Assembly: GCA_921293015.1 (NCBI GenBank)
Contig: OV121091.1
Coordinates: forward strand, 36,750,839 to 36,814,838
DNA length: 64,000 nucleotides
From: Phorcus lineatus
Lineage: Eukaryota; Mollusca; Gastropoda; Trochida; Trochidae
Reading direction: 5' to 3'
Shown: piece by piece, positions 27,201-41,564 of the stretch
How positions within the stretch are numbered: position 1 is the first letter of the stretch
Layout of the letters: each line of letters starts with the position of its first letter
Position numbers and translations under genes: made by a program
The notes under the pieces: generated by a model
What the model was told of the DNA's origin: nothing
Seen by the model: only the letters and a program-made list of their open reading frames with translations
The model's database searches: none

Positions 27201-28049
27201 TGTACATACTGGTCTTGAGCAGTGCAAGTTGAAGGAAGGATAGCATCGGGAATGGGGTCCCGAATGGAGAGGGTCTGCTTTTTTCAAGGATTTGGAAACG
27301 AACGACACTATCTATCTGAACGGTTGACGGTTGACGGAAACACGAAGAAAGCAAATATTGAGGATGTTTAAAAAATGTGTTCAGCCGTACAATACAAGGG
27401 GGTGTGAAGACTTAGCATTTCCGTAATATATCAGTGAATGATGTAGTTGGTGACCATGTTGAGGGTGGGGTTAGCGATTAGCTGACTGTGTCCTGGGGGT
27501 GACGAATGGACGGCTCTCCCATCTCAAATACACCACATTGTGTAACATCGATTGGCCCCGGATAACTTAACCTCTTTGACCGCTCGCTAGATACTTGGTA
27601 ACATTAGCTGCCAATGTGGTCAATTTTCAGAAGGGAAAGTGTGGTGAGAGACCGGAATGACACAGTACCCTTATAACTTGAAATGAATATATGATCATAG
27701 TTGGTAATAGCAATCATGCCTCAGATCTCTATGATTATACTGATCAAAATAGCAAAATTATATATGAGTTCTCATGACAAGACTTAGAATTTTTTTTATT
27801 TCTTCGGACATCAGCGGTGCTTAATGATAGTATTAACGAGTGTTATATATACCCCGATGGTCAACGATATTGTTTACCTCATAAACGATCGTATCAGTTA
27901 CTTTCCTCTTCCGCGCCATCAATGATCTACGGGTGATTAAAGCGTCTTATAATTATTAGACATGTACTTTGGCACATCATGCTTTATTCTGTCAATTACG
28001 AGCCAAATTATTTGCTAGATAACTGACATTATCAGAAAATATTTTTCAA
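21273..28049. other. Gene-free stretch, nothing firm
   Basis: About 6.8 kb of AT-rich DNA. Checked and not supported: frames at 22043, 23134, 23937, 24778 (minus), 26320 (minus) and 27033. A modestly GC-richer patch at 27200-27640 has no coherent reading frame. No tRNA, rRNA or recognisable transposon. Confidence 0.4.
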
Positions 28050-28130
28050 ACATTATGTCGCCCCGCCATGACACGCCGGCGAGAAGAGCTGTGATTGGCT
28101 AACGTGCACTTATTCTATGACGTCACAACC
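28050..28130 (+). promoter_or_regulatory. Promoter-like GC-rich patch with CCAAT and CRE
   Basis: Within AT-rich surroundings this patch holds GCCCCGCC (about 28060), an inverted CCAAT box (GATTGGCT, ATTGG at 28094-28098) and a perfect cAMP response element TGACGTCA (28118-28125). These three in close order suggest a proximal promoter. Downstream, a 62-codon frame starting CCCATGG at 28231 encodes two hydrophobic stretches, but an upstream short frame precedes it and nothing confirms it as a gene. Confidence 0.3.
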
Positions 28131-29865
28131 CACATTACAGTTTGATGTACATCGAGTTTTCTACAAAATTGTTATGGCAAAATGCACTCAAAATAACTAA
28201 CTTCCTCCAGACAAACCATATTCCGTTCCCATGGAATCGTCATATATACATAATATACGGAATGTCTTTTTAACATTACTCGTTTCATATCTAATTGCGA
28301 AACAAGTATTTTTTCTTAACCCTACTGTTTACTATACTGATACTATGTCCCATTCAGTTTCTCTTTTCAATATGGCTATACTTTTAGTAATCATTTACGC
28401 AATAGTTTGTTCTCTTTGATTTACATAGCTATCGAACATGAAAGGGGATCATTTTCTCCGACATTAATCAGAACTATCTTTTAATCATTAAATCTATATA
28501 ACATGAATCGCCATTACCATTAAAGTTGTAAGGCCTTGTTTGTTTTGGTAGTGGTTTTAGGTTGTTGTCATTCGTCTGCTAACGAATCGTTATCGTGTAT
28601 CACATGTTTCTTCAATCAGACATTTGCAACTTAGCGATACCAACTGATTTATTTGTGAAACCTTCCTTGAAATAATCTTATACTTGAAATCCTTCAAGAA
28701 AATTGGAAACTCATAACTATTCAGTATTTTCAGTTCAGTAACAATGTAACGTTGATGAAAAGTCAATATTCAGAATATTTACTACGGCTGAGTGTGACCT
28801 ACATTCCAGCCAATCAGGAGGCGGTATATGACAGGAAGGGTGGGAGCTTCATGAGCTTCATTCATGGCGTCATAGTTGATTAAAATTGAACTACGCGTTG
28901 ACACCACCTATGTAAGACAGCTTCTACTTAGTAAAGGTCTACCAACTACCTATTCAGCAGAGAGTTTTATTTGAAACACATGAGTCACTTCATTAATTGG
29001 CAGGTACATTCTGGCACCAACGTTACGTGACACTTAAAACATGATTGCATTTCAATGTATTTTTTTCGTCGTCAGGCTCTATAGCTCTTAGTAGCTGCCG
29101 CCCCCACCTCCAGAAGAGCGTTTGCTTTGCAATTATAATATCTAAAACACACACCATAACCTAGGGGCCCGGTTTGCTTCTCAACATTCCTGACTTAAGT
29201 GATTTGAACCGGTCCAAAAGAGTTCGTCATTAGAATAAAATTGATCCCTCTGTTTCAGCTAGTCTCTTATTCAATGAGCTGTCCCCATCCCCTTTTGGAA
29301 AGGGTCGCTTTTCAGCAAATCTACTTCTACAATGATAGAAAGTAATTGTTTAAAAAATGTAGAATGATTACTAACATTTACGTTTTCATGTTGGTTTTAA
29401 TGTATACCATATTTTTTTTATTGAACTGGAAATTAATGTCTCGAATTTTTATTTAAATGTTTTGTGTTACGTTTCACCATTGACTTTTGATTTACTTCAT
29501 CTTAAGTGTTGATAGTAAGAAATGAAAAATAAATTTCTTTCAAATATATTGCTGAAAACATTCGTCAGTTACCTCAACATAAAGTATTTCAAGACAGCAA
29601 TTGAAACGTTTTACGATTCAACAGTGGAATATTTTATATATGTTAGGTCAGTAAGTTGTGGAAACTTAATCCAGATGACATATCTTACTTCGGGCTATAA
29701 TCAAAGATGTCAAAAGTCAGATAATCTATAAACTTTTCAGTGCAGAGTATTTTTTAAAGCGCATTTTCCAAATGAAGCTATTTCGGTCAAGCCTTTGTTA
29801 TTTAAAAACCGTATTAGATTTTGGTGGCATCAATGGCGATCGATGAAGAAGCGTAACGTTGTGTG
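28131..29865. other. Gene-free stretch, nothing firm
   Basis: Contains the 62-codon hydrophobic frame at 28231-28419 mentioned with the preceding promoter-like patch, and otherwise AT-rich sequence. No supported element. Confidence 0.35.
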
Positions 29866-30000
29866 TGTTAGAGCGAGTATGACGTGTAGCGCGTGACCTG
29901 AATCCAGGCTAGAAGGTCACGGGTTGCACAACTCCGGTGCTGAGTCACTCCCAGCTCATTTGTGGAGAGAAGGCACCATCTGGTTGCCCATGGCAACGGG
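29866..30000 (+). mobile_element. SINE-like patch with B-box-like motif
   Basis: GGTCACGGGTTGCACAACTC (29914-29933) has the layout of a tRNA T-arm/B box (GGTTCRANNCC) with changes, and is followed by CGGTGCTGAGTCACTCCCAG, which resembles a SINE body. A clear A box upstream is missing. This may be an old, decayed tRNA-derived SINE. Confidence 0.35.
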
Positions 30001-33000
30001 AGCCTGACAATCCTTTTTATAATGACACATGAGCGTTTTCTCTCAAACTCAACCCAATTCAAATGCCTATCGATCGCAAGAACGCTGCTCCAGTGTGACG
30101 TCATTTACAACTACTACTACTACAACATCACATAGTATTTTGAATGTGGGTCATTTTGCCTTAGCATTTCCCTCGTTACGGGCAACCGAGGGAGAAGTTT
30201 GTTCGCACATGATGAACTTCTATGCTTAATAATAAAACATTTATCAAAGTTTTCATAATACTGATTTGAGATACATTGAAAAAAATTAAAATAGCAATAT
30301 CACTTAAAACAATAATCAGATATTAACATCCGAGTGAAATGAAATGTAACAAATGAAAAGCTAGCCTTTTTAGGAAAGTATTACGATCACGAAGAAGTTG
30401 AATGAAATGGGAGGGAGGATGTGTACGCTCTGTCATGACACGTGGTTTGCACCTCGTGCAGTTCTGTGCGCAGTGTCACAGATTACCGGCCCCTAGCCTG
30501 TTGAAGTGGCATCCTTCAATCAATACAGTACCACCCCTGCATAAACAATGACGTTACACGATTGCGCAGGCTATCCAACTACAAGCATGGAAAATAAGAG
30601 TATTTGATCTATGCAGCTTCTATTTGTTTTGACATGAAAGTGCTATGCATTCTTATTATATATGAAGTTTGATAATGATGTGTGTATGTACTGTCAAACA
30701 CTGGGCTTTAAAAAGTATCATAACATTTTCTAACTTTTGTATATTTTCCTTGGAAGATTTCATTAGGTCAATGGAAGGTTTATTAAGCGTGGACCAGATG
30801 GGCAGATCGGAACACTCTCCGTTATTCTCTCCGTCCTTCATGTTTTATTCAAACTCGTGACGTCATAATTATGTAGCTGCCTCCTGATTCTCTGTCAATA
30901 TATGCCGGTTTACATTTCTATAATTAGAACTGATAGTTGCGTGTTATTTGGATGTCAGAGAAAGTGTTTGAATTAAACCAAAATAACGCTGAATCGATTC
31001 CTCCACTAACACGGTCAAGTGCATCTTGCAGCGGCTCCATCATCATATTATCATTAAGCAAATGATCCACATGAACATCACAATGATTTTATGGTGGTTT
31101 TATTTTCCTTTTTCTTTTGAACTTGATCACTTGCAACTTTAGAAGTAGGGAACTATTTTCTTGACAACATGACATTAATTGACAAGAGAATTTGAGCGCT
31201 GAGTCACGTGACGCAATGGGTGGCAGTAGTTGTGTTATTGATATCTGGTAGAGGCATCTCAAGTTGTATAAAGCGAGGAGAGAGAAATATTGTGACATGT
31301 TGCAAGAGCTGGTACATAACCATTGATATCTACTGGAAAATGTATACGTCATATCTGTATACTGACACTAGCGGAATAAAGTTTTAGTGGGTTCGAACAT
31401 CCTCCAACATTTTCAAAATTCCGATGTTCTATGTACGTAAAAAGCTGAACAACCTCCCCTTCCCCGACTTTCAAATTCATGGAATAGCTACATAGTGCAA
31501 TTACTTTACACACTCACACATCATTCTACCATGCATACATGTATATGAGTACTCGTTTGTAAATATGTTAAACAAGCATGCTGTTCTATACGAATGAGTA
31601 AAGGAGTGACAATTTTACCAAAATATATGGGAAATAAACATCTTAGACCTTTTTATCCGTCCTTTGATTCAGTTTGCAGTTAGTTTGTTCTAACCTTAAT
31701 CTAACAGAATTTCTGAAATACAAGGAAGTTTATGTTCTTTGCAAAGGAAATTCCACTGACAGTTATGTTAATGACGAGTAAGAGTGGATTAAAAATCATA
31801 ATTATAATTGATATATCTGTACAATTTGGAGTATTTCGTTTAACCTGCAGCTGTAAATTTAATTCATTAATGGAAGGAGAAACGTAAAGTGGAATCACAC
31901 TAAATATTCGTCATGCTATTTTTAGAAAATGAAACTTCAACTCATTAAAAATGGTCGATTGCCTGATACAAAATATTATGTTCTGTGGGATTTTGAATAA
32001 TGTAAAACGCTTTTGAAATTTTGTTTTTTCTAAGATTTGAAAATACTTTAAAAATAATTCATTAACATCTTATTTACATAAAACATCATATGTAAACTTT
32101 CTACAGTGGATTATTTATAAGTTTGTATTTTGAGATACTTTTGACGTATTTTACTTTTCCTTGATTACAATATAATTGTTTACAATTTGAAAGATAAAGT
32201 TGAGCTTTACTCTTATGTCTTACATCCGGTATCAAGCGGGTGACTTTATTGACCCTGTTTAGTATTTATGTAGTCACGATTATTCAATCAATTATCATTT
32301 TGTGTTAGTTTACAAGTCAAGGACGTTTTTGTATTAGATAAACCGACTTAAATAACTTATTTAGAACACAACTGTGGTTACTTATGACTAAAACATTAGA
32401 AGCTATGATGGTAAATCAAACGAGAGGGGCGGTGTCCATGTCTATCAAGGTTTTGAAACTTGGTATAAATTTACAAAATTTCCGGCAAAAATTCAAAATA
32501 TCATTTACTTCTTTGTAAAATGCTTTTTGCGCTGTGTCTACGTCTTGTGATTTTTGTAAAACAAGCTACACTCCTATAACCTATATACAACCCATAATCA
32601 ATGGAAAGCGATAATATACTTGTATATCGAGTGGAAAAAGCGCTGTCTAACGTGAAGCCAATCACCTACTAGTGTGAAAACTTGCTGTGACATTACAAGA
32701 CATTTCAATACAGTAGTAGTAATAATTAAATTTGTGGATATCATGTCATCACACGCGTGATTGTTATTCATAAGCTGTGTAAGTAATCAAATACATGGTA
32801 TTTTGTATACTTAGCATTTTATGAAAACCCACTTGGTGAACGCAATGAAGTCGAAGAAACAGCCAGTTGCGAAGGGATATACTCTGACAGAGAGTGATGA
32901 TCGATATCAAAATTGTGATAATTTCATTTATTTCATTTTTACGGATTTATAATCACATACACATAATTAGTTGAATATCTATTTAAGATTTCAGAACGGA

Positions 33001-36000
33001 CAGTTCTCGTCACTGAGATGGTTAAATAAACCAATGGCCTAATATTTGTTATAATAAAATATGATCACACCTCAATAATTTTGGTGGTCATTAAACAACT
33101 CGGAGAATGTACTGAACTTGAAACGTCTATGGAAAATATAATAAATATATGGATGCATGACAACTTCTTTATTCTCAGAATGCGACGTGGATGCCATCAT
33201 TTAAATCCCGTTTTACGGAATTGATATATTTTATATGACCTAGATCCATTGACTTGTATTATTACACTCATTGACAATGAACTTATCAATTATGCTTTAA
33301 AGCTTTGATATGAAACTGCAATGAACATCTGAATTATTGGCAATAATGTTTTATCATGTGTAGAAATTGAACCAGTTAACAGTAAATTAAGTATAAAACA
33401 TAAGAGTCAAGAATAATCGTGGACATGATATTTATTTCTCCGAAACAAAGCAAAAATCATTGAATGTTATTGATATTATTGCACAGACACGATCACTGTT
33501 ATATTTGTCATTAGGTAATAGAAAAGAACTGATAGCGATCATTAAGTTTATTTATAAAGCAACGAGTTCCACGGTGCTAGTGAAATGTGAGAGGTGAACC
33601 ACAACCATACATCAAAGTGTTCTTTCTTAACATACCATTAATCATTCAACAGAGCCTGTGTACAAATTGAATTGAATTGTCAGGTCACGTGATTGAATCA
33701 GGACAACGAGGTCATGGCGTAAAGAAGAGAGATGTTGGGAACAACTAGTGACATCTCCACAGGGCGGAAATTAGGCACCCGAATAATCGTACATCACCAA
33801 TACTGGCACCTTATCAATCTCCTAATCATACATGAGAAACAATATGTCACCAAACACAATGTGATTGGTTCATCGTTTTAATGATTGCGTTGACCTTATT
33901 CGTGGATCGTTTTTCGATGTAATAGAAATCGATCTCAAAACACATGAAAAACAGTGCCAGTTGATGCTCTTGGGGATCTGATTAACGAAAGATGCGGTAA
34001 GCTGATCGCCAGGAAGCTAGATGAAAAAAACGGAGCGGGTATCCATGATCTAAATACTTTCAGAAGGGCACTATAATGTGATAAGAATGGTTGAAGTTGA
34101 ATTAGCTCTCTGTTAGATTGATAGGCTTTGTGTTTTCTGAATCGCTGACACTTGATATAGCTGACAACTCTCCATAGTGGTTTCGTCCACTAATAGCTTC
34201 CGTATATATACACCTCAATAATACAGAAGATCGTTTCATTTTTAGATAGGCTGTAATAACTCGAATAGGTTTAATCCTTTTTGGGTTGACTCACAAATTA
34301 TTCTAACGTGCGTAGTAAGAGCTGAATCATAGTTCGCATATAGAATCACAAACAACAATATTCAAACATGTAATTATGGAAGATTTATTTGTTTACAAAT
34401 ATAATATACAGAATGACTTAAAAGACTTCTTAATCAGTGAATGTTTATGTCACCAGTCGTTACCAAACCACCTGTCAAAAGATATTCTAAGATCAGTAAC
34501 TTTGACAGGATAAAGAATAAATCTTACTTCAAATAAAAGTTTACTTCACACCATAGTTTTTGGGTTAACTCAGGTTTTAGAAATATAATCTCTTTTGTAA
34601 AAATTGCAGTGTTTTACCTTTGTCAATGTCAATGGAGATAAAAGGTATTATAAAACATGTTGGTGATTAGTCGGCGGACGGGAGTCACTAACTAGTCCTC
34701 GAAAACTATCCCCAATGTTAACAGATTCCTTCAGCAAAGATTCAATATCTATTTTCCCTACGTGTAATTGCCATCCATACAGGATTACCGGTGTGGAAAA
34801 TTTGGGAGCAGAGTTTAGAAGATTGCCATTTTGGCAGCAATGACGCCTATAAGAAGCAAATCTTTGCAAAAAACGACATCCACATCAACACCGATACGTC
34901 GAAATCGTTGCCAAAGTAGAAGTTGTTGATATACTTGCATTAATCATAAATGATGTAAAGCGTGTTTGACATTCTTTCTCGCACAGCGACCATACATCAG
35001 ATTTAATAAAATTTGACACTGATATAAATCACTTGAACTATATAAAAATCAGCCAAAGAAAGATGTGAAATATAATAATTATATCAATGAAAAAAAAAAA
35101 TTTCCCTTTTCGTTTTATGTGGTAAACAAGACTCGCGCTTTGTATTCACATATATAATCTTTACATATCTTATACACGATAGACAGACCTGAACTTCAAT
35201 AGGGAAGCAATGGTATAGTTGCATTAATATAGAGGACCTTTTAGTTGAATATTACAGGTTTGAACAAGTTTTTATATAGGGTGATAGTCAGTGTTGTACA
35301 ATGTTATGAAAGTACAACTCCAATATTTGTACGAAAGCCAAATGTTGAGAAAAAGAGGAAAACGTCAATAGAGTTGAGAAAATTGAAGTTACGTTTGATG
35401 TTTTGTATAAAGAGAATAGGGTAATTTACATGTAATACTTTTCATACTAACGAAATGTGGCCTTTTGCGTCCAACACTTTTCACAATGTTATAGATATTC
35501 AAAGTGATCGCAATAAAACGAAAATAAACGTTACCAAACGTAAGACAATCTGTTTTAACCAAACGAAGTAGTTTTAAAACGAACGTAGAATGATCGGTTA
35601 AGTTTTGCGAATCCATCTCCCTATATCTCAACTGATTTAAAGGCGTTTGCATAAACATGGCCGCCAGTGGTTCTTGCTTAGTACTTGATTGTTTCCTCTT
35701 CGATTGGGTCGAGATGTTTTGACCCTATGAAGATTATACGTTTCGCATAACCTAATGTTTATTTGGGACAATCTGAAGAAATAAATCTTTCCAAAACGTG
35801 CTAACTAACAGCTTGCTATCAACATTAGACCATAGTGGCGCTGTAGTAGTAGTAAGGGCGATGACGTTGTAACTTGTACAGGTACCTCACCTAGAGAGAA
35901 GTCGTCAGGATTATTTGAGGGGAGAAGATTTGTTTTAGTAAAGTGGTGAGATTTTTTTCCCTTTCATTCACCTTTTTCATTACACTGGCAATGTTTTTAT

Positions 36001-36679
36001 CTTCGCGTGTGCAAATATCACAAATATTCAAGCAATGATTGTTTCGTAGAAATCGTGATCACATATTTGTTAGTTTCGCATTTATTTAGTATATGTAACT
36101 TAAGGTTATTAGTGAATGACAAAATACACTATCAAAACTAGACAATATCAATAAATGGGTCCCACGCAGAAGCTCTCATAAAAGTAATCGTCAAATGTGT
36201 GTATAAGGTTAATTATGAATAGACTCCGGATCTCAGTTGTTCCACTTGAGAACCTTTGTCGATTAAACTAGAATCCATTTCCCTGGACCGGACGTTACAC
36301 GTATCCTTCAAACCGAGCCTCAGTCGATCAGTCTCGTTGTATAGTTGGATATTGTTTCTTCATTGGATTTAGACTCCTCATGAATTACAAGTCTGTGTTT
36401 CATATTGTTTATATAGTTCTAATTACTTTCCGTCTTGGCGAAATAATAAACATGTCCTATTTGATTTCATTTCCCTGTTTCCTGTTTTACATCTTTACTA
36501 CTTTACTTTTACTTTTTTTAAAGACAAAACTGACGTTAGTTCTAGTAATTACTCTGAGTATATATTCTGCAGTTGCAGATATAGTATTGTTCTTCTATAG
36601 ACTTCTATTATAACATAGTGATCTCCCGCTAATCTGACATTCTGTCCTAACAGAATTATTAATTTGGTCACGATATCAT
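30001..36679. other. Gene-free stretch, nothing firm
   Basis: About 6.7 kb. Two perfect TGACGTCA sites (30096-30103, 30858-30865) and a less AT-rich patch at 30420-30560 stand out. A minus-strand frame at 34869-34648 has a protein-like composition but no recognised domain. The frame 36380-36613 is merely hydrophobic from T-richness. Confidence 0.35.
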
Positions 36680-36900
36680 ATATGTATCTCTTTAACGAAA
36701 ACGACGTCGCTCTTTTCCGAATTATGATAAGCGTATCCGGTGCCAAAGTAGGTTATCAATACTAATAGTTTCCTCTTTTAATTGACTCTGCGATTTGTGC
36801 TAATAATTTGCTCAATTAGCGATAATTCAATTAAAGGTCTATAGTCCCGATGATATTTGGGAAAGTTAGTGATTATTTCATTAAATGTTGATCACCTGCC
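36680..36900 (+). repeat. Diverged direct repeat, copy 1
   Basis: The segment around 36801-36875 (AATAATTTGCTCAATTAGCG, then ATAATTCAA and GATGATATTTGGGAAAGTTA) matches 38031-38095 imperfectly in the same orientation, with weaker similarity extending upstream. It may be an old local duplication or two members of an unidentified dispersed repeat. Confidence 0.4.
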
Positions 36901-37949
36901 ACTACAGCTAGCTTCTCATTACATGCACAGATCGGCGTATATACTGTACCCATGCCAGTTGCGTATCTTCATTTTATAGCTCATGATAGTCTCATTCATA
37001 ATTATCATATAACTCCAAAAAGGTTGTTAATCCAATTCCTGATACAATCATAAAAACTAAAGAAGATGCACTTTTTGTCAAAAGTGGCAGAGAGGGTAAC
37101 ATCAGCAAGTATTCCAAATTTAAGTAAGGGTGTGTGTACAGACATTCATGAAATCAACGGGAATAAGATATAATTTCGAAGAAAAATGTTGGCATTTACA
37201 TGTAAGTATAACATTGCAGTTATTAATCATAGGCTTTCACTGTAAATAGAAAAATAATGCACAGCGTCGATGTATATAATTTCACTTTTTTAAAATTCCA
37301 TTACTTTAGAATCAAATAGAATATGCGAGGAAAAGAGAGGGGAATTTCGAGGAAAGTAGTTCACCCATGGTTACACAGAGTTTCCAACAACATGTCTCAG
37401 GGTTAACCAGGGAATTAACCCTTCAAACTCTTCGATCAACTTTGTCCAGGTCATGTAATGTCATTCTCGGAAGACGACATATAATGAGACGGGTCTTGAG
37501 TGAAGTGTTACTTGCTTCAGTATCTTGTTGATATCAGTTTCAAAAGACTGCGGTTATGTTAGATAGAACACCGACAATAACTGTAAGATCACCGACAATA
37601 TCATCAATATAAAATAGAATTCAATTCCTATCTTTTTCCAGTGATTTTGTTAGTTCGCTCATATTGCTTTACATATATGAGCGAAATCTATATATGATTA
37701 ATTATATATGCAAATGGACGTGAACTCATTATATGCTCAAAACATTTGATTTTATGACATCGTTTGACCTCTATTTTCTAATACTATTAGACTCCATTTC
37801 AACATAGAAGTATCCATAATCAAACTCTTTTCGCTTGAGTCATCCACGCCACAGCCCCTTATTGTGAAAATGTACCAAAGCATGTTGGCATTAGAAAATT
37901 TGCTATAATTGTGTAGACTGTTTATGAATTCTTTTCCCGTGTTGACTAG

Positions 37950-38100
37950 AAAACAAAAGGCAACGGCGCTTTCTGTCCGAAGATTAACCTTTCAATCTTA
38001 TTTATGGTCACTCATTCGTACAATAATTTGCGCATTTAGTGATAATGCAAATTATTTTCTCTACTCCTGATGATATCGCAAAAGTAACGGCTTTCCGGAT
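37950..38100 (+). repeat. Diverged direct repeat, copy 2
   Basis: AATAATTTGCGCATTTAGTG, ATAATGCAA and GATGATATCGCAAAAGTAAC occur in the same order as in copy 1, 1.2 kb upstream. The similarity is moderate and gapped. Confidence 0.4.
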
Positions 38101-40029
38101 AATAGCAAATCCTGAGACTTATAATAAAAACGCATGACTTCTATTATCATCATTTTCCTTTAGGGTAATTTCATTGTCGCAGTAATTAGCAATATGAAAG
38201 AAGTCTGATAGTATATTCAGGATAACCCTCTTATAATTTATAGATCACGCGGTTGATTCTCTTTCTTGGTGGTGGTGCTGATCCCAAATTCAGCTTTGAC
38301 GATTTGGTTCTACTCTCGATTCTCTTGATGCTGACTTTGGATCGGAAGACGTTTGGATGTTGGAGGGGAAGTCAACGTTTTCGTTTTGTTGTGGAATTCC
38401 CTGACACCCCTTAACCCTTCAAATAAAACTCTCTCAAATCGCCACGAACTGAAGGAGGATTTGTAATTGAATCGTAATCAGTTCGTAGAGTACTGAACTC
38501 GTTCGTATTTCGTCGTAGTCAATACTTGCAATTCTTGAGCTCTCGGGAATTAGTGGCAAAAAGTTTGAACGACAAAAGTTTGTCCACGAACCATCGATAG
38601 GAAAAGGTCGTAGTAAAATTCGTAACAAATAATGAAGGCCACTTAGAAATCGTAACTAAGTAGAGTCTAGTCTTTAGCCTTTGTAAGTGTTCTGTACGCA
38701 TTCAAGGATAAATGAAAATGTTAATCGACCACGCATCAGCAACGAATCTATCAAGAATCCTACGAACCGCATAGGTAGCAGTTACGACGCAGGTATCTAC
38801 CATGAGAACGATATACAAATCACGAAAGTGCGCGAAGTACACATGTATAGCTACGTATGGTTTATCACTTCCATGAACCAATTCAGAATCAGCTACGATT
38901 TCAGGTAAGACGCCAGTCAGTGAAAAGGCTAAAGTTATACTAATATGCTACAATAATGTCATCAAATACCATATATGCAGGTAAGGGATAGATTAGCCTT
39001 CTCCTAGTTAAGAATCCGAGGAACTGTCCCGAAGAGACACAAAGGTATGTCAATCGCAATCACAGGTTTGTAACTGATTCCGTTAGTTCTTTAAGAATTC
39101 GGAATAGATTCTTATAATCCTATATGGTGTTCTTGGCATCGTTATTTCGATTCCAGCCGTCTAACACGAATGTTCGGAATTTCATCATACCCGTATCGTA
39201 ACTTTGTCGTGTAGCATCACGAACTGTATAAGAAAATTGGCAAAATATCATTTCAATTTCAATTTCAATTTTGGCCATTCGTGGGATTCCTTGTCGTGGT
39301 GTATGGCGGCCATTTGTTGTTTATTGATGGCCTTTTTAAAGGGTGGTTCAATAGTGCCAGAGATAATCGTGCATCATAGTCAAACCAGTTTTTTATGTAG
39401 TTCTTTAAATCTTCTATTAGCTGGGATCATTATGGTCGCTCAAATTCTGACAGTGGTCAGTAAGTACATGTAAGTCTACCTTTCCTTCTTCCTTGGTACA
39501 GAAATCCGTCAAAAACTAGCTTATGCGATTTCTATCTTTTGCAGTCAAGCAATGTTGCAATAATGACAGTACCTTTTACATCTGACATCTAACAATGATA
39601 AGTGACAAAATAGAAATTGAGATCAGCATACTTAGAGTAAAATACATGAGTTTATGCGTAACCTTTTCCTTTTTATCAAAGTTACTTTTCAAGGTGAAGA
39701 TATTCTAAAATGAAAACATTTCAAGCAACTCTCTTATTAATTGAATCATCTACCTTTTGATCATGTAATGCGAGGAGCACTGAGTTGGACTATTTCTTTT
39801 TTGTCAGGGTTGTTGTGTACACAGTTCCATGTTCTACTAATATCTGACTTCTAAGACACTTTTGTCTAAGTATTGAGAGAAAATACATCTTCGAAGCTAG
39901 GACGGAACTTAAGTGCAAGACCTCATCCGGATCCCTCAGCCAAGTAGCCGGTAGACAACGCCACTAGATGTTCTATATCTTCCCCTTATCCTTACCACTA
40001 CAGTAGACGACCATATCCTCTTGTGTAAA
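38101..40029. other. Gene-free stretch, nothing firm
   Basis: A CpG-richer zone at 38400-39200 is unusually dense in TCGTA and TACGA pentamers, but I could not align long inverted arms. The open frame at 39204-39473 is uncharacterised and contains a run of (CAATTT) repeats. No gene is called. Confidence 0.4.
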
Positions 40030-40378
40030 CTACATTTGAGGACTAAACTTTTATTGCAAACCCCGTCTGCAGATTACATATATATGTATCTATTTTGCTT
40101 GTCGTGATCATACATTCAAATTCCTTTTAATTGCAACGTGACCAAAATAATACAATAAAATCTACAAGTGCATTTGGCTACTTTCTTATCATTGCTGGAC
40201 TGGTGTTAAAGACTTGTACATATTTAAAGGAGTTTATGACAACGGTTCTTAGATTTGGTCAAATATTGCCCAGACAGTTTTATAGCTGTTCTAAAATTGT
40301 TAGTGTCGTTCAACGGATATCTGTCATAAAAAGCGCATAAATCAATTACAATCGTCTCAATAAATATCCTACAAATTG
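40030..40378 (+). repeat. Segmental duplication, copy A, left part
   Basis: From ACATTTGAGGACTAAAC onward this stretch aligns with 46611-46960 in the same order and orientation. Shared landmarks include CAATAAAATCT, TCTTAGATTTGGTCAA, CTGATAAAAAG-like CTGTCATAAAAAG, CATAAATCAA and CAATCGTCT. Similarity stops where a LINE fragment begins. Together with the paralogous genes downstream this marks the left end of a duplicated block. Confidence 0.7.
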
Positions 40379-40379
40379 T

Positions 40380-41515
40380 CACACAATGTTTTTGTTTTTG
40401 AAAATAACGTTTTCAACTAATGTGCATCGGTGTTGATATTCGACTATACGTTTCTTTGGCCTGTCTTTGCAAAGATTAAGAATCTCATGTCATATACAAA
40501 CGATGTAGACGTCTCATCTGTATTTTCAATACCATCCAGTCGCATATATTGTTAGAGAAAGTATTGAATATGGGTGTAAATTGTAATATGATATTTTGGT
40601 TTAAGAATATTTTAACTTTTGGACCTCAGATTGTAAAGTTTAACTCCACCAGGTCTTCCTTTCACCGGTTTTATTCCCCTCTCTACACCAATGACTGTGT
40701 TAGTTGTAACCCCAACAATCTGACAGTAAAAATTGATGATGATACTGCGTTAGTTGGACTCATTCAAGAAAATGAATATCTTATAGAGAAAATGTTAATC
40801 ATTGTGTAACCTGGTGTGAAAACAATTTCCTTATGTTGAATGTAAAAAAAACCTAAAGAACTCATAATAAATTTCAGGAACAACCAACACATAACAAGCC
40901 CTGTCTGTATAAAAAGTTCCAACGTTGAAATAGTAGATGAGTAGATGAACTGATACGTAACCTGATGTTGGCACAATAATAGATAGTAAGTTAAATTGGA
41001 ATGCTAATACTGATGCAGTTTTCAAAAAAAATGTCAACAAAGATAACATTTCATGCGCAAGCTTCGATCTTAATGTAAATGAACGTGTACTTTCCCTCTG
41101 TTATCATTGTTTCGTTGAGAGCATATTAACTTTTTCTTTCCAATGTTGTTATGGTTCCATATCTATTGTTAACAAGTCTCGCTTGGCAAAAAGTTGTTCA
41201 AATTGCTGAGAAAGTCGCCGGAGTTACTTTCAGAAATTCATCATATCTTTAAGAAAAAGAATTTGAAATTATCCCCAAAGATTGTGTCAGATTCAGATCA
41301 TGTCTTAAACGGCGAGTTTGTTAAGCTTCCTTCAGGCAGAGGATATTTATTACCCCGTTATAAAACCAATAGAGGTAAAAATACATTAGTAATTCCTTTC
41401 AGCGTTCGTCTGTTAAATGATCTTTGAATTAATATAATGTGTTTGTTTATCACATGTATGTTCCTGTATGTTCAAGCTCTGTAATGATACAAACTGAATT
41501 GCTTTCGGGGTAATA

Positions 41516-41564
<49 letters not shown>

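Noticed and set aside
36380..36613. 77-codon hydrophobic frame as a small membrane protein
   Set aside because: T-rich DNA yields Leu/Phe/Ile-rich frames by chance. There is no promoter, conservation or splice evidence.
38400..39200. Foldback element built on TCGTA/TACGA motifs
   Set aside because: The pentamers are dense and partly in opposite orientation on the two sides, but no long inverted arms could be aligned by eye.
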